Positions 1 to 9,146 of a DNA stretch of 34,613 nucleotides are shown here, piece by piece. The position numbers were made by a program, and so were the translations under genes. Origin of the DNA: Parasulfuritortus sp037446165 (GTDB lineage: Bacteria > Pseudomonadota > Gammaproteobacteria > Burkholderiales > Thiobacillaceae); the NCBI GenBank assembly GCA_037446165.1, contig JBBIJC010000012.1, forward strand, positions 1-34,613, written 5' to 3'. Under the pieces are notes generated by a model that was not told the origin of the DNA, did not search any database, and saw only the letters and a list, made by a program, of their open reading frames with translations. Position 1 is the first letter of the stretch. The number at the start of each line of letters is the position of its first letter.

Positions 1-25
1 CACCATCTTGATCCAGGAGTCAGCC

Positions 26-2407
26 ATGAACGACGTCAGCCAGCCTTCCCAAGTGATCAGCGAAGCCGAGCTTCAACTCATCGACGCCTACTGGCACGCC
101 TGCAACTACCTGGCCGCCGGCATGATCTACCTGAAGGACAACCCCCTGCTGCGCGAGCCGCTCAAGGTCGAACACATCAAGAGCCGCCTGCTCGGCCACT
201 GGGGCTCCAGCCCGGGCCTGGCCTTTGGCTACGTGCACATGAACCGGCTGATCAACAAATACGACCTGAACAGCATCTTCATGGCCGGCCCTGGCCACGG
301 TGCGCCCGGCGTGCTCGGCCCGGCCTACCTGGAAGGCACCTACTCCGAGATCTACCCGAACAAGGGCGAGGACGAGGAAGGCCTGCGCCAGTTCTTCAAG
401 GAATTCTCCTTCCCGGGTGGCATCGGCAGCCACTGCACGCCGGAGACACCCGGCTCGATTCACGAGGGTGGCGAACTGGGCTACTCGATCTCGCACGCTT
501 TCGGCGCCGCCTTCGACAACCCGGACCTGATCGTCACCGTCATGGTCGGCGACGGCGAAGCGGAAACCGCGCCGCTGGCGACCTCCTGGCACTCCAACAA
601 ATTCCTCAATCCAATCCGCGACGGCGCGGTACTGCCCATCCTTCACCTCAACGGCTACAAGATCAACAACCCGACCCTCCTGGCGCGCATTCCGCATCGG
701 GAACTGGAAGACCTGTTCAAGGGCTACGGCTGGACGCCGCATTTTGTCGAAGGCACTGACCCGATGACCATGCACGCCCGGATGGCCGAGGTACTGGAGG
801 ACTGCGTGCTGGAAATCCGCCGCCTGCAAACCGAGGCCCGCGCCTCAGGCACACACAGCCGCCCGCGCTGGCCGATGATCGTGCTGCGTTCGCCCAAGGG
901 CTGGACCGGGCCCAAGGAGGTCAACGGTCACAAGGTGGAGGGCTTCTGGCGTGCCCATCAAGTGCCCATGGGCGACGTGCGAAGCAACCCGGAGAATCTG
1001 AAAAAGCTGGAAGACTGGCTGCGCAGCTACCAGCCCGAAAAGCTGTTCGACCAATCCGGCCGTCTGGTGCCGGAACTGAAAGCCCTGGCGCCAAAACTCA
1101 CCCGGCGCATGAGCGCCAATCCGAACGCCAACGGCGGACTGTTGCGCAAGGCATTGCGCATGCCCGACTTCCGCGACTATGCCGCCGAAGTCGCCGGACC
1201 GGGCAAGGCCACGACCGAGAACACCCGCCCGCTGGGCCGCTTCCTGCGCGATATCATGGCCGGGAACATGACCAACTTCCGGGTCTTCGGCCCGGACGAG
1301 ACCGCCTCCAACAAGCTCGACGACATCTATGCGGTCAGCAAGAAGACCTGGCTGGCCGACTTCCTGCCCGAGGACGCGGACGGCAGCGAACTGTCGCCCG
1401 ACGGCCGGGTCATGGAGATGCTGTCCGAGCACACATTGGAAGGCTGGCTTGAAGGCTATCTGCTGACCGGCCGGCACGGTTTCTTCTCGACCTATGAAGC
1501 CTTCGTGCATGTGATTGATTCCATGTTCAACCAGCACGCCAAATGGCTGGCCATGTCGAGCGAGGTGCCCTGGCGCGCCCCGGTGTCGTCGCTTAACCTG
1601 CTGATCACCTCGACCGTCTGGCGCCAGGACCACAACGGCTTCACCCACCAGGACCCCGGTTTCCTCGATCTGGTGGTGAACAAGTCGCCCAAGGTCACCC
1701 GCATCTACCTGCCGCCCGACGTCAACAGCCTGCTCTGCGTGGCCAACCATTGCCTGAACAGCACCGATTACATCAACGTCATCGTCTGCGACAAGCAGAA
1801 GCATCTGCAATACCTGACCATGGATCAGGCCATCAACCACACCACCAAGGGCATCGGCATCTGGGACTGGGCCAGCAACGACGACGGTGCCGAGCCGGAC
1901 CTGGTCATGGTCGGTTGCGGCGACATCCCGACCAAGGAGGCGCTGGCCGCCACGGTGCTGTTGCGCGAGAGTTTCCCGGAGCTGAAGATCCGCTTCATCA
2001 ACGTGGTCGACCTGTACAAGCTGACGCCCAGCACCGAGCACCCGCACGGACTGGGCGACAAGGACTTCGACAGCCTGTTCACCCTGGACAAGCCGGTGAT
2101 CTTCAATTTCCACGGCTACCCCTGGCTGATCCACCGCCTGACCTACCGGCGCAACAACCACCACAACCTGCACGTGCGCGGCTACAAGGAGAAAGGCAGC
2201 ATCAACACCCCGCTGGAACTGGCAATCCAGAACGAGATCGACCGCTTCTCGCTGGCCATCGACGTCATCGACCGGATTCCCAAGTTGAAAGTAGCCGGCG
2301 CCCACGTCAAGGAACGGTTGCGCGACATGCAGATCGAGTGCCGCCGTTTTGCCTATGAAAACGGCGTTGACCTGCCCGAGGCGGACAACTGGACCTGGCC
2401 ATACTGA
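26..2407 (+). CDS. xfp: Phosphoketolase (xylulose-5-phosphate/fructose-6-phosphate)
   Basis: This is a thiamine-diphosphate enzyme of the cytoplasm. It splits xylulose-5-P (and usually fructose-6-P) with phosphate into acetyl-phosphate plus glyceraldehyde-3-P (or erythrose-4-P). The 793 residues match the usual family length of about 790-800. Visible marks are GPGHG near residue 87 and the ThDP/Mg motif GDGEAET near 175, followed by the central Pyr and C-terminal domains ending in a WTWPY-type tail. I chose ATG at 26 because AGGAG at 15-19 sits six bases upstream; an in-frame TTG at 8 lacks this. Only 25 bases lie upstream, so any operon partner on the left is out of view, and no acetate kinase or phosphotransacetylase follows. 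Whether it prefers X5P alone or both sugars cannot be read from the sequence. Family assignment is very secure. Confidence 0.96.
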   Translation: MNDVSQPSQVISEAELQLIDAYWHACNYLAAGMIYLKDNPLLREPLKVEHIKSRLLGHWGSSPGLAFGYVHMNRLINKYDLNSIFMAGPGHGAPGVLGPAYLEGTYSEIYPNKGEDEEGLRQFFKEFSFPGGIGSHCTPETPGSIHEGGELGYSISHAFGAAFDNPDLIVTVMVGDGEAETAPLATSWHSNKFLNPIRDGAVLPILHLNGYKINNPTLLARIPHRELEDLFKGYGWTPHFVEGTDPMTMHARMAEVLEDCVLEIRRLQTEARASGTHSRPRWPMIVLRSPKGWTGPKEVNGHKVEGFWRAHQVPMGDVRSNPENLKKLEDWLRSYQPEKLFDQSGRLVPELKALAPKLTRRMSANPNANGGLLRKALRMPDFRDYAAEVAGPGKATTENTRPLGRFLRDIMAGNMTNFRVFGPDETASNKLDDIYAVSKKTWLADFLPEDADGSELSPDGRVMEMLSEHTLEGWLEGYLLTGRHGFFSTYEAFVHVIDSMFNQHAKWLAMSSEVPWRAPVSSLNLLITSTVWRQDHNGFTHQDPGFLDLVVNKSPKVTRIYLPPDVNSLLCVANHCLNSTDYINVIVCDKQKHLQYLTMDQAINHTTKGIGIWDWASNDDGAEPDLVMVGCGDIPTKEALAATVLLRESFPELKIRFINVVDLYKLTPSTEHPHGLGDKDFDSLFTLDKPVIFNFHGYPWLIHRLTYRRNNHHNLHVRGYKEKGSINTPLELAIQNEIDRFSLAIDVIDRIPKLKVAGAHVKERLRDMQIECRRFAYENGVDLPEADNWTWPY

Positions 2408-2523
2408 CCTCCGTTTGAGGCTTTCTCCTCACCCTCGGGCCGATGGTTGGGGAGAGGCGTAGCACCGGCAGGCCTCAACCTATCCAGGTCATCCGGTTTG
2501 TTGCCACGGTCTACAATCGAAGC

Positions 2524-3780
2524 ATGTATAGCTTCGATGCCCCAGAACTAGTCCCCCTGGCCCATTTCCTGATCAGCCTGGCCATCGGTCTGCTGATCGG
2601 CCTGGAACGGGAACGCAGTCCTTCTGCCAAGGCCGGGCTGCGCACCTTCACCCTGGTCGCCATGGCCGGCACTTTGGGCGCATTGCTGTCCGAAAAGAGC
2701 GGCGCACCCTGGATGCTCGGCGCCGGACTGCTGATCATGGGCGGCATGATGGTGGCGGCCTATGCCAAGGACGATGAAGAAGAAGACCCCGGCACGACCA
2801 CCATCGCCGCCGTGGTGGTCTGCTATGGCCTGGGGGCCTTGGTCTGGTACAACTACACCCAGTTGGCGGTCACGCTGGGCATCCTCACCACCATCCTGCT
2901 CTACTTCAAGGCCGAGATGCGCGGCATCAGCCAGCAGCTGTCGCGCCTCGATCTGGTCTCCATCCTGCAGTTCGCCGTGCTCTCCTTCGTCATCCTGCCG
3001 GTGGTGCCCAATCAGGGCTTCGGTCCATATGCAGTACTCAATCCCTATCAGATCTGGTGGATGGTGGTCCTGATCTCGGGCCTGTCGCTGGCTGGCTACG
3101 CCGCCTTGCGCATCGTCGGGCAACGCAACGGTGCGCTCTTCACCGGCCTGTTCGGCGGCATTGCCTCCAGCACCGCCACGACCCTCGCCTTCTCCCGCCA
3201 TGGCCGGTCCGACCCGGCCATGCTCGGCCTGGCCGCGCTGGTGATCATCCTGGCCAACTGGATGGTGCTGATCCGGCTCGGCATCGAAGTCGCCGTCGTC
3301 GCGCCGGCCCTTCTGCCTTCGATGGCCCTGATCCTGGGCGGGGGGATACTGGCCGGTCTGATTGCCTTGTACTTCGTCATCTGGCACCGGCTCGAAACCC
3401 GTCCCGACGCGCCCAGGCTGGAGGTGAAAAATCCGACCGAGATCCGAGCCGCACTCACTTTCGGCCTGCTTTACGCCGCCGTGCTTCTGGCCTCGGCCTG
3501 GTTGAGCGATCTGGTCGGCAGCCGAGGGGTCTATGGCGTCGCCCTGGTCTCCGGTCTGACCGATGTCGACGCGATCACCCTGTCCAGCCTGCGCCTGCTG
3601 GGCCTGGGCACCCTGACCCAGCACCAGGCCGCCACCGCCATCCTGCTCGCACTGCTATCCAATATCGTTTTCAAAAGTGGCCTGACCCTGATCATCGGCG
3701 GCGGCCGGCTGGCCTGGCGCGCCCTGCCCGGCTTCGCCAGCGTCGCGGCCGGCGCGATCATCGGCTGGCTGCTGATCTAA
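2524..3780 (+). CDS. MgtC/SapB-type membrane protein with DUF4010 domain
   Basis: This is a polytopic inner-membrane protein of 418 residues. The N-terminal third carries the MgtC-like hydrophobic helices with the signature GLLIGLERERS near residues 17-27. The C-terminal part is a long run of hydrophobic segments typical of DUF4010, with small-residue helices such as GGIASSTATTLAFSR. The fused MgtC plus DUF4010 architecture is widespread in proteobacteria. A role in ion or magnesium homeostasis is often suggested but its transport activity is unproven, so no substrate is claimed. An in-frame ATG exists at 2443, but the added 27 residues are not hydrophobic and look unlike the family N-terminus, so ATG at 2524 is preferred; neither start has a good ribosome site. 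The 116 bases between xfp and this gene hold only an imperfect CTCC/GGAG-type inverted repeat. Confidence 0.85.
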   Translation: MYSFDAPELVPLAHFLISLAIGLLIGLERERSPSAKAGLRTFTLVAMAGTLGALLSEKSGAPWMLGAGLLIMGGMMVAAYAKDDEEEDPGTTTIAAVVVCYGLGALVWYNYTQLAVTLGILTTILLYFKAEMRGISQQLSRLDLVSILQFAVLSFVILPVVPNQGFGPYAVLNPYQIWWMVVLISGLSLAGYAALRIVGQRNGALFTGLFGGIASSTATTLAFSRHGRSDPAMLGLAALVIILANWMVLIRLGIEVAVVAPALLPSMALILGGGILAGLIALYFVIWHRLETRPDAPRLEVKNPTEIRAALTFGLLYAAVLLASAWLSDLVGSRGVYGVALVSGLTDVDAITLSSLRLLGLGTLTQHQAATAILLALLSNIVFKSGLTLIIGGGRLAWRALPGFASVAAGAIIGWLLI

Positions 3781-3785
3781 CGGGC

Positions 3786-3791
3786 TATAAT
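3786..3791 (+). promoter_or_regulatory. Candidate -10 element for prfB
   Basis: A perfect TATAAT lies 36 bases before the prfB ATG, starting six bases after the stop codon of the preceding membrane-protein gene. No recognisable -35 hexamer sits 16-18 bases upstream and there is no extended TGn. The call therefore rests on the -10 match and its position alone. Confidence 0.35.
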
Positions 3792-3827
3792 GCCGCCCTT
3801 TCAGAATACGCAGGACCCGATACCGCC

Positions 3828-4932
3828 ATGGAAGCCGAACGCCTCAACCAACTCGACGCCCACCTCTCCGATCTGGCCCACCGGGCCCAGGAACTGCGGA
3901 GGTATCTTTGACTACCCTGGCAAACGCGACCGTCTGAACGAAGTCGCCCTCATCGCCGAGGATCCGACCCTCTGGGACGACCCGAAGAAGGCGCAGGAGA
4001 TCGGCAAGGAGCGCAAGGCGCTGGAGGACGTGGTCCTGACCCTGGAGACTATCGACGGAGAATTGACTTCGGCCACCGAGCTGTTCGGAATGGCTCGTGA
4101 AGAAAATGACGACGACACCTTGGAATCGCTGATCGAGGATGCTGCTTCGATCGAGGCGAAGGTCGCCAACCTGGAATTCCGCCGCATGTTCTCCAATCCC
4201 ATGGACCCCAACCCCTGTTTCCTGGAAATCCAGGCCGGCGCCGGCGGCACCGAGGCCCAGGACTGGGCCCAGATGCTGGAGCGGATGTATCTGAAATACT
4301 GCGAGCGCCGGGGCTTCAAGGCCGAGCTGATGGAAGAGTCCGAAGGCGATGTGGCCGGCATCAAGAGCGCGACCATCCGCATCGATGGCGACTATGCCTA
4401 CGGCTATCTGCGCACCGAGACCGGCGTGCACCGTCTGGTGCGCAAGTCGCCGTTCGACTCCAACGCCCGCCGCCATACCAGCTTCACCAGCGTGTTCGTC
4501 TACCCCGAGGTGGACGACAGCATCGAGATCGACATCAACCCGGCCGATGTGCGGACCGATACCTACCGCGCCTCCGGTGCCGGTGGCCAGCACATCAACA
4601 AGACCGATTCTGCGGTGCGCCTGACCCACGTCCCGTCGGGCATCGTGGTGCAGTGCCAGAACGACCGCTCCCAGCACCGCAACCGCGACGAGGCCTGGTC
4701 GATGTTGCGGGCGCGTCTTTACGAGATGGAATTGCGCAAGCGGCAGGCCGAACAGCAGAAGCTGGAAGACTCCAAGTCGGACATCGGCTGGGGACACCAG
4801 ATCCGCAGCTACGTGCTGGACCAGTCACGGATCAAGGACCTGCGCACCAATCATGAAGTCGGCAACACCCAGTCGGTGCTCGACGGCGACCTCGACGACT
4901 TCATCGAGGCCAGCCTGAAACAGGGCGTTTGA
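3828..4932 (+). CDS. prfB: Peptide chain release factor 2 (programmed +1 frameshift)
   Basis: RF2 recognises UGA and UAA stop codons and triggers peptide release. Frame one starts at ATG 3828 and reads 27 codons to an in-frame TGA at 3909-3911. Reading then slips +1 (T3909 skipped, next codon GAC 3910-3912) and continues to TGA at 4930-4932, giving 367 residues; the E. coli protein has 365. The junction reads LRRYL-DYPGKR, matching the family. The anticodon-like SPF tripeptide falls at about 207-209 and the catalytic GGQ at about 252-254. Its usual partner lysS is not next to it; a DUF302 gene follows instead. The in-frame stop is the autoregulatory device, so this is not a pseudogene. Coordinates span both frames. 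Confidence 0.97.
3898..3911 (+). promoter_or_regulatory. prfB programmed +1 frameshift site
   Basis: An internal Shine-Dalgarno-like GGAGG (3898-3902) is followed by the slippery CTT codon (3906-3908) and the zero-frame TGA (3909-3911), the canonical RF2 arrangement. When RF2 is scarce the ribosome pauses at TGA, the P-site tRNA slips from CTT to TTT, and full-length RF2 is made. The elements are seen directly; the mechanism is established for this gene family. Confidence 0.95.
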
Positions 4933-4964
4933 TCTGCAGGCGCGTACCGGGGCGCCTGCCAGAT
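4932..4964 (+). terminator. Inverted repeat after prfB, possible terminator
   Basis: GCAGGCGC (4936-4943) pairs perfectly with GCGCCTGC (4952-4959), and the flanks ATCT/AGAT extend the stem past a one-base bulge. It begins at the last base of the prfB stop codon. There is no T-tract after it, so termination would need Rho or is weak; it could also be an mRNA 3' stabiliser. Confidence 0.35.
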
Positions 4965-5078
4965 GAAAAGACGAATGAAATCGCAGCCTATTTACGCCCC
5001 GGCGATTAGTCTTTAACCTCGAATCAATTTCCGTTGCGCCCCATTCGCGCGGACGATCCCAACTGGTTCGGAGACATC

Positions 5079-5555
5079 ATGAAATCCATCCTGGCAAGCA
5101 TCCTGCTCGGCGCCTTGGTCTCGCTGACAGCCCACGCCGCCGATCACCTGGTGGTGATGAGCAAACAAGGCAAATTCGAAGACGTGCGCGATGATCTGGT
5201 CATGGCCATCGAAAGCCGCGGTCTGAAGATCAACCACACCAACCATATCGCGGACATGCTGGCCCGGACCGGCGAGGCGGTGGGCGACACCCGACAGGTC
5301 TACGGCGAGGCTGAGCAGGTCGAGTTCTGCAAGGCGGATCTGTCGCGCGAAATGATGCTGGCCGATCCGTCGAACATCGTGTTCTGCCCCTACATCATCG
5401 CCATCTATACCACCCCGGACGCCAAGGGCCGGGTTTTCCTGGCCTACCGCAAGCCGCTGGCATTCAATGCCAACGCGGCCACCGGCAAGGCCGTGCAAGG
5501 CGTCGATGAACTACTCTCGGGCATTGTGAACGACGCCATCAAAGGCGGGTTCTAG
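5079..5555 (+). CDS. Secreted DUF302-family protein
   Basis: This is a 158-residue protein with a clear Sec signal peptide: a basic MK start, a hydrophobic core and an AHA cleavage site near residues 18-20. The mature part fits the DUF302 fold, with a VVMSKQGKFEDVRDDL beginning and an FCPYIIAIYTTPD stretch in the middle. The family is small and of unknown function, often found in sulfur-, metal- or redox-active bacteria; no reaction is claimed. ATG at 5079 is chosen over an in-frame start at 5034 because GGAG at 5070-5073 lies five bases before it and the signal peptide then begins at residue 1. The gene stands alone, with a 146-base spacer from prfB and a convergent neighbour 13 bases downstream. 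Confidence 0.8.
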   Translation: MKSILASILLGALVSLTAHAADHLVVMSKQGKFEDVRDDLVMAIESRGLKINHTNHIADMLARTGEAVGDTRQVYGEAEQVEFCKADLSREMMLADPSNIVFCPYIIAIYTTPDAKGRVFLAYRKPLAFNANAATGKAVQGVDELLSGIVNDAIKGGF

Positions 5556-5568
5556 GCGCTCTCCGGCT

Positions 5569-6492
5569 TCAGGCTGAGCCGAGCCGGCTTCCCTGGCGGG
5601 TCTTTCTGCTTTTCAGCTCGGTTTCAATGCCGTTCAGAACGGCCCATTTCTGTTGGCACCAGGCCGGCGCCAGCAGAATATCGGCCGCAGCCGTGCCGGT
5701 GACCCGGTGGTAGGTGATTGCCTCCGGCGTGCGCTCGATCAGGTCAGCCGCCAGCCGAATGTAATCGTCCATGGCCATCGGGCCGTACTCCCCCAGCCGC
5801 CACTGGCGAGCCAGCAGGGTGTGGCGCACCACATGGAGCGGATGCAGCTTGAGCCCGTCCGTGCCGACCTCCAGCACCCGGTTCAGCGTTTCCAGCGCAT
5901 GCCAGTCGGTCTCGCCGGGCATGCCAAGAATGAGGTGGGTGCACACCGGCAGGCCACGCCGTCGTGCTGCCTGGGTCGTGGCGACATATTCAGCAAAGCC
6001 ATGACCACGGTTCACCCTGGCCAGGCTTTCATCAAACGAGGACTGCAGGCCAAGCTCCAGCCAGACTTCATGACCCTGGTCGCGGTAGGCCTCCAGAAGG
6101 TCGAGCACGGCGGGCGGAACGCAGTCGGGCCGGGTGCCGACCGACAGGCCGATCACGCCCGGATAGGCGAGCGCCCGGTCATAAAGCTCACGAAGGTATT
6201 CAACGTCAGCATAGGTGTTGGTATAGGCCTGGAAATAGGCCAGATATTTCTCCGCCCCGGTGCACCGGCCAACGCCAAGACGACCGGACTGCATCTGCTG
6301 GTCCAGGGTCCTGCTCTGACGGGCACCCGGACTGAATGAGGCATTGTTGCAGAAGGTACAGCCGCCTATACCTTTGCTGCCATCCCGATTAGGGCAGGTG
6401 AACCCGACATCCAGGGCGATCTTGTGCACGCGCTGACCGTGCCGGGCAAGCAGCCATTGGCCGAAGGTGTGGACGACTTCCGAGAGGGGCAT
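5569..6492 (-). CDS. YhcC/TIGR01212-family radical SAM protein
   Basis: This is a radical SAM enzyme of 307 residues, close to E. coli YhcC (309). The cluster-binding cysteines sit in the pattern seen in this family: Cys33 in FTCPNRDG, then Cys45 and Cys48 in GGCTFCNNASF. The Elp3-like core follows, with IGLSVGTRPDC, the ELGLQS strand and HLILGMPGET. The family substrate is not established. ATG at 6492 gives the family N-terminus (MPLSEVVHTFGQWL). An in-frame start at 6594 would add 34 residues without homology-like features. The ribosome site is weak. The gene is monocistronic and converges on the DUF302 gene with 13 bases between stops. The 196 bases upstream, shared with the divergent flavoprotein gene, show no convincing promoter on either strand. 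Confidence 0.85.
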   Translation of the reverse strand: MPLSEVVHTFGQWLLARHGQRVHKIALDVGFTCPNRDGSKGIGGCTFCNNASFSPGARQSRTLDQQMQSGRLGVGRCTGAEKYLAYFQAYTNTYADVEYLRELYDRALAYPGVIGLSVGTRPDCVPPAVLDLLEAYRDQGHEVWLELGLQSSFDESLARVNRGHGFAEYVATTQAARRRGLPVCTHLILGMPGETDWHALETLNRVLEVGTDGLKLHPLHVVRHTLLARQWRLGEYGPMAMDDYIRLAADLIERTPEAITYHRVTGTAAADILLAPAWCQQKWAVLNGIETELKSRKTRQGSRLGSA

Positions 6493-6688
6493 GAGGATTC
6501 GGACTTTTAAGGCGGGATGAAGATACCAGGGTGTGAATATAGCCGAGCAGGACCCTTTTCGTATTCGCCTTGAGGTCAATCGGCCGCGTGCCATGCAAAC
6601 AAAATTACTGTCCTGTTAACAATATAAAGCCGTATCATTCAAGGTCCCGTGCCTGAGTTTTGGCCAACAAATACACATGCTGAACTGA

Positions 6689-7942
6689 ATGACGACGAAA
6701 TGTATGGATGACTTCCGCCTGCTCTTCGGCAAGCGGGAATTGGTACCGATCATGATCGGTGGAATGGGCGTGGACATCTCGACTGCCGAACTGGCACTGG
6801 TTGCCGCGCGCCTGGGGGGCGTTGGACACATTTCCGACGCCATGCTGCCTACCGTATCGGACCGACGCTATCAAACCAACTTCGTCAAGGACAAGCTGAA
6901 GCAATACAAGCTCAATGTCCCCAACTCGGACAAATCCGAGGTCAAGTTCAAGCTCGGCGAGCTCGAAGAGGCAACCCGTCTGCATGTGAGCCGGACCATG
7001 GAAGCCAAGCAGGGTGAAGGCATGGTCTTCATCAACTGCATGGAAAAGCTCACCATGAACGCGCCAAAGGAAACCCTCCGGGTACGACTGAGCGCAGCGC
7101 TGGATGCGGGAATCGACGGCATCACCCTGGCGGCCGGCCTGCACCTAGGTTCATTTGGCCTGATCGAGGACCACCCCCGATTCAGGGATGCCAAAATTGG
7201 CATCATCGTGTCGTCCCTGCGCGCGCTGCAGCTCTTCCTGCGCAAAAACAGCCGCACCGGGCGGTTGCCCGACTATGTCGTGGTGGAAGGCCCGTTGGCT
7301 GGCGGACATCTGGGTTTCGGTCTGGATGACTGGATGAAATATGATCTGGCCACCATCACGGCCGAAATCGCTGCCTGGCTCAAGACCGAACAACTGGACA
7401 TTCCACTGATTCCCGCCGGCGGCATATTCACTGGCACGGATGCGGTCCGTTACCTGGAAAACGGCGCCGCTGCGGTTCAGGTAGCCACCCGGTTCACGGT
7501 CACCAACGAATGTGGTTTACCCGCCAAGGCGAAACAGGAATATTTCAAGGCCAACGAGGACGATATCGAGGTCAATGGAATCTCGCCGACCGGCTACCCC
7601 ATGCGGATGATCAAAAGCAGTCCTGGCATCGGCGCCGGCACCCACCCCAATTGCGAGTCGTTTGGTTACCTGCTCGACGCCAACGGCCGTTGCGCCTACA
7701 TCGACGCCTACAACCGGGAAGTCGCCGCGCATCCTGAGCAGAAGAAGATCAAGGTCTACGACAAGACCTGTCTCTGCACCCACATGCGCAACTTCGACAT
7801 CTGGACTTGCGGCCATTACACCTACCGGCTGAAGGACACGACGCGCAGGCTGGAGGATGGCAGCTATCAGATGCTCAGCGCTGAACATGTGTTCAAGGAC
7901 TACCAATTCAGCAAGGAAGGCAAGATTCTGCTGCCTGCCTGA
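6689..7942 (+). CDS. Nitronate monooxygenase-like FMN oxidoreductase with Cys-bearing C-terminus
   Basis: This 417-residue protein has the TIM-barrel pattern of the nitronate monooxygenase / 2-nitropropane dioxygenase family: IGGMGVDIS near 23-31, the FMN/catalytic motif GPLAGGH at 201-207, PAGGIFTG at 242-249, and AAVQVATRF at 261-269. Classical members are about 320-380 residues. Here about 100 residues follow the barrel motifs and carry Cys322, Cys335, Cys361, Cys363 and Cys374, including a CLC and a later CGH; this could bind a metal or Fe-S cluster (inference). The true substrate is unknown and nitronate is only a family label. The start is either ATG 6689 or ATG 6704; neither has a good ribosome site. 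It ends six bases before earP, so the two are probably co-transcribed. Confidence 0.75.
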   Translation: MTTKCMDDFRLLFGKRELVPIMIGGMGVDISTAELALVAARLGGVGHISDAMLPTVSDRRYQTNFVKDKLKQYKLNVPNSDKSEVKFKLGELEEATRLHVSRTMEAKQGEGMVFINCMEKLTMNAPKETLRVRLSAALDAGIDGITLAAGLHLGSFGLIEDHPRFRDAKIGIIVSSLRALQLFLRKNSRTGRLPDYVVVEGPLAGGHLGFGLDDWMKYDLATITAEIAAWLKTEQLDIPLIPAGGIFTGTDAVRYLENGAAAVQVATRFTVTNECGLPAKAKQEYFKANEDDIEVNGISPTGYPMRMIKSSPGIGAGTHPNCESFGYLLDANGRCAYIDAYNREVAAHPEQKKIKVYDKTCLCTHMRNFDIWTCGHYTYRLKDTTRRLEDGSYQMLSAEHVFKDYQFSKEGKILLPA

Positions 7943-7948
7943 TGCAGC

Positions 7949-9097
7949 ATGAAGCCCGGAACCCGCTGGGACATCTTCTGCACGGTCATCGACAACTACG
8001 GTGACATTGGCATCACCTGGCGGCTGGCCCGACAACTCGTCCACGAACACGGCCTACAGGTCCGGCTATGGGTGGATGATCTGGAGAGCTTCCGTCACCT
8101 TCGCCCTGAAATCCGGCCGGATCTGGAGACCCAGACCTTTTCCGGCGTCGAGATTCGCCACTGGTCCACACCCTTTCCCGACATCGAGCCGGGCGCTGTC
8201 GTCATCGAGGCATTGGCCTGCCATCTGCCTGCAGAATTTGAACAGGCCATGGCACGAAAACAGGCAAAACCGGTCTGGATCAATCTGGAATATCTGAGCG
8301 CAGAAGACTGGGTTCAGGGCTGTCATGGCCTCCCCTCTCCTCACCCTCGCCTGCCCCTGGTCAAATACTTCTTCATGCCGGGCTATGTAGCCGGTACCGG
8401 CGGCGTACTCAAGGAGCGCGAACTTCTGCCGACGCGGGACGCCTTCCAGGCATCGCCCCATGCCCAGGACGCTTTTTGGCAATCGATCGGCGTACCCGAC
8501 AGCAAGGCTGGTGAAATCCGCATTTCCCTGTTCAGTTATGAAAGCGCCGCCATTGCCAGCCAGCTCGCTTGCTGGGCGAACGGTAGTGAACCGGTACGCT
8601 GCCTGGTTCCCCTGAGCAAAAGTCTGGGCGAGGTTTCCCGGTTCTTCGATGAACCCGTTTTATCGATCGGGATGAACCGGAATCGCGGCAACCTGACCGT
8701 CCAGATCCTGCCTATGCTCGACCAGGATGGCTACGACCAGCTTTTATGGGCCTGCGACTGCAATTTCGTGCGCGGCGAGGACTCGTTCGTCCGGGCCCAA
8801 TGGGCAGGCAAACCGCTGGTCTGGCAGGCCTATAGACAACAGGAAGGCGCGCACTGGCCAAAGATCGAGGCCTTTCTTGACCTTTATTGCGCCGGCCTGG
8901 AGGCCGAAATGGAACAGTCCTTACGCATCCTCTGGCGGCTTTGGAACGACAATGGGGCTGTCGGTCCAACCTGGCCAAGCTTCTGGAAGTATCGGGCGTA
9001 CTGGATCAGACAATCGACCGCCTGGCAGGCCCGGCTCGATGGAATCGGCGACCTGACCAGCAATCTGGTCAAATTCTGTAATGAAAAATCCGAATAA
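7949..9097 (+). CDS. earP: EF-P arginine rhamnosyltransferase EarP
   Basis: EarP transfers rhamnose from dTDP-rhamnose to Arg32 of elongation factor P, activating EF-P for polyproline translation. The 382 residues fit the family. The N-terminal segment WDIFCTVIDNYGDIGITWRLA carries Asp15 and Asp19, matching the two conserved aspartates of known EarP proteins (equivalent to D13 and D17). The catalytic RGEDSFVRAQWAGKP block lies at about 275-289, with its Glu at about 277. The GT-B fold is spread over the rest. It starts six bases after the flavoprotein stop and is followed 49 bases later by efp, its substrate. This pairing makes the assignment very secure. The dTDP-rhamnose genes are not in the window. 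Confidence 0.95.
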   Translation: MKPGTRWDIFCTVIDNYGDIGITWRLARQLVHEHGLQVRLWVDDLESFRHLRPEIRPDLETQTFSGVEIRHWSTPFPDIEPGAVVIEALACHLPAEFEQAMARKQAKPVWINLEYLSAEDWVQGCHGLPSPHPRLPLVKYFFMPGYVAGTGGVLKERELLPTRDAFQASPHAQDAFWQSIGVPDSKAGEIRISLFSYESAAIASQLACWANGSEPVRCLVPLSKSLGEVSRFFDEPVLSIGMNRNRGNLTVQILPMLDQDGYDQLLWACDCNFVRGEDSFVRAQWAGKPLVWQAYRQQEGAHWPKIEAFLDLYCAGLEAEMEQSLRILWRLWNDNGAVGPTWPSFWKYRAYWIRQSTAWQARLDGIGDLTSNLVKFCNEKSE

Positions 9098-9109
9098 AAA
9101 AGTTAGAAT
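9081..9109 (+). promoter_or_regulatory. Candidate sigma-70 promoter for efp
   Basis: ATGAAA (9081-9086) and TAGAAT (9104-9109) are separated by exactly 17 bases and lie over the last codons of earP and the start of the spacer. Transcription would start near 9116, leaving a leader of about 30 bases before the efp ATG. This would let abundant EF-P be made independently of the low-abundance EarP. Hexamer matches are 4/6 and 5/6. Confidence 0.4.
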
Positions 9110-9146
9110 AATCAGCTTTTTACAGACTCTCATTTAAGAACCGATT

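Noticed and set aside
845..2305. 486-codon open frame antisense to the phosphoketolase gene
   Set aside because: Same mirror-frame effect; composition dominated by Val, Gln, Asp and Gly with no recognisable domain.
3909..3911. In-frame stop in prfB as evidence of a pseudogene
   Set aside because: The flanking GGAGG and CTT identify the conserved programmed frameshift; the rest of the gene is intact.
6601..6640. AT-rich stretch with TATAAA before the flavoprotein gene as a promoter
   Set aside because: TTACTG or TTAACA lie only 12 or fewer bases from the possible -10 boxes, too short for a sigma-70 spacer.
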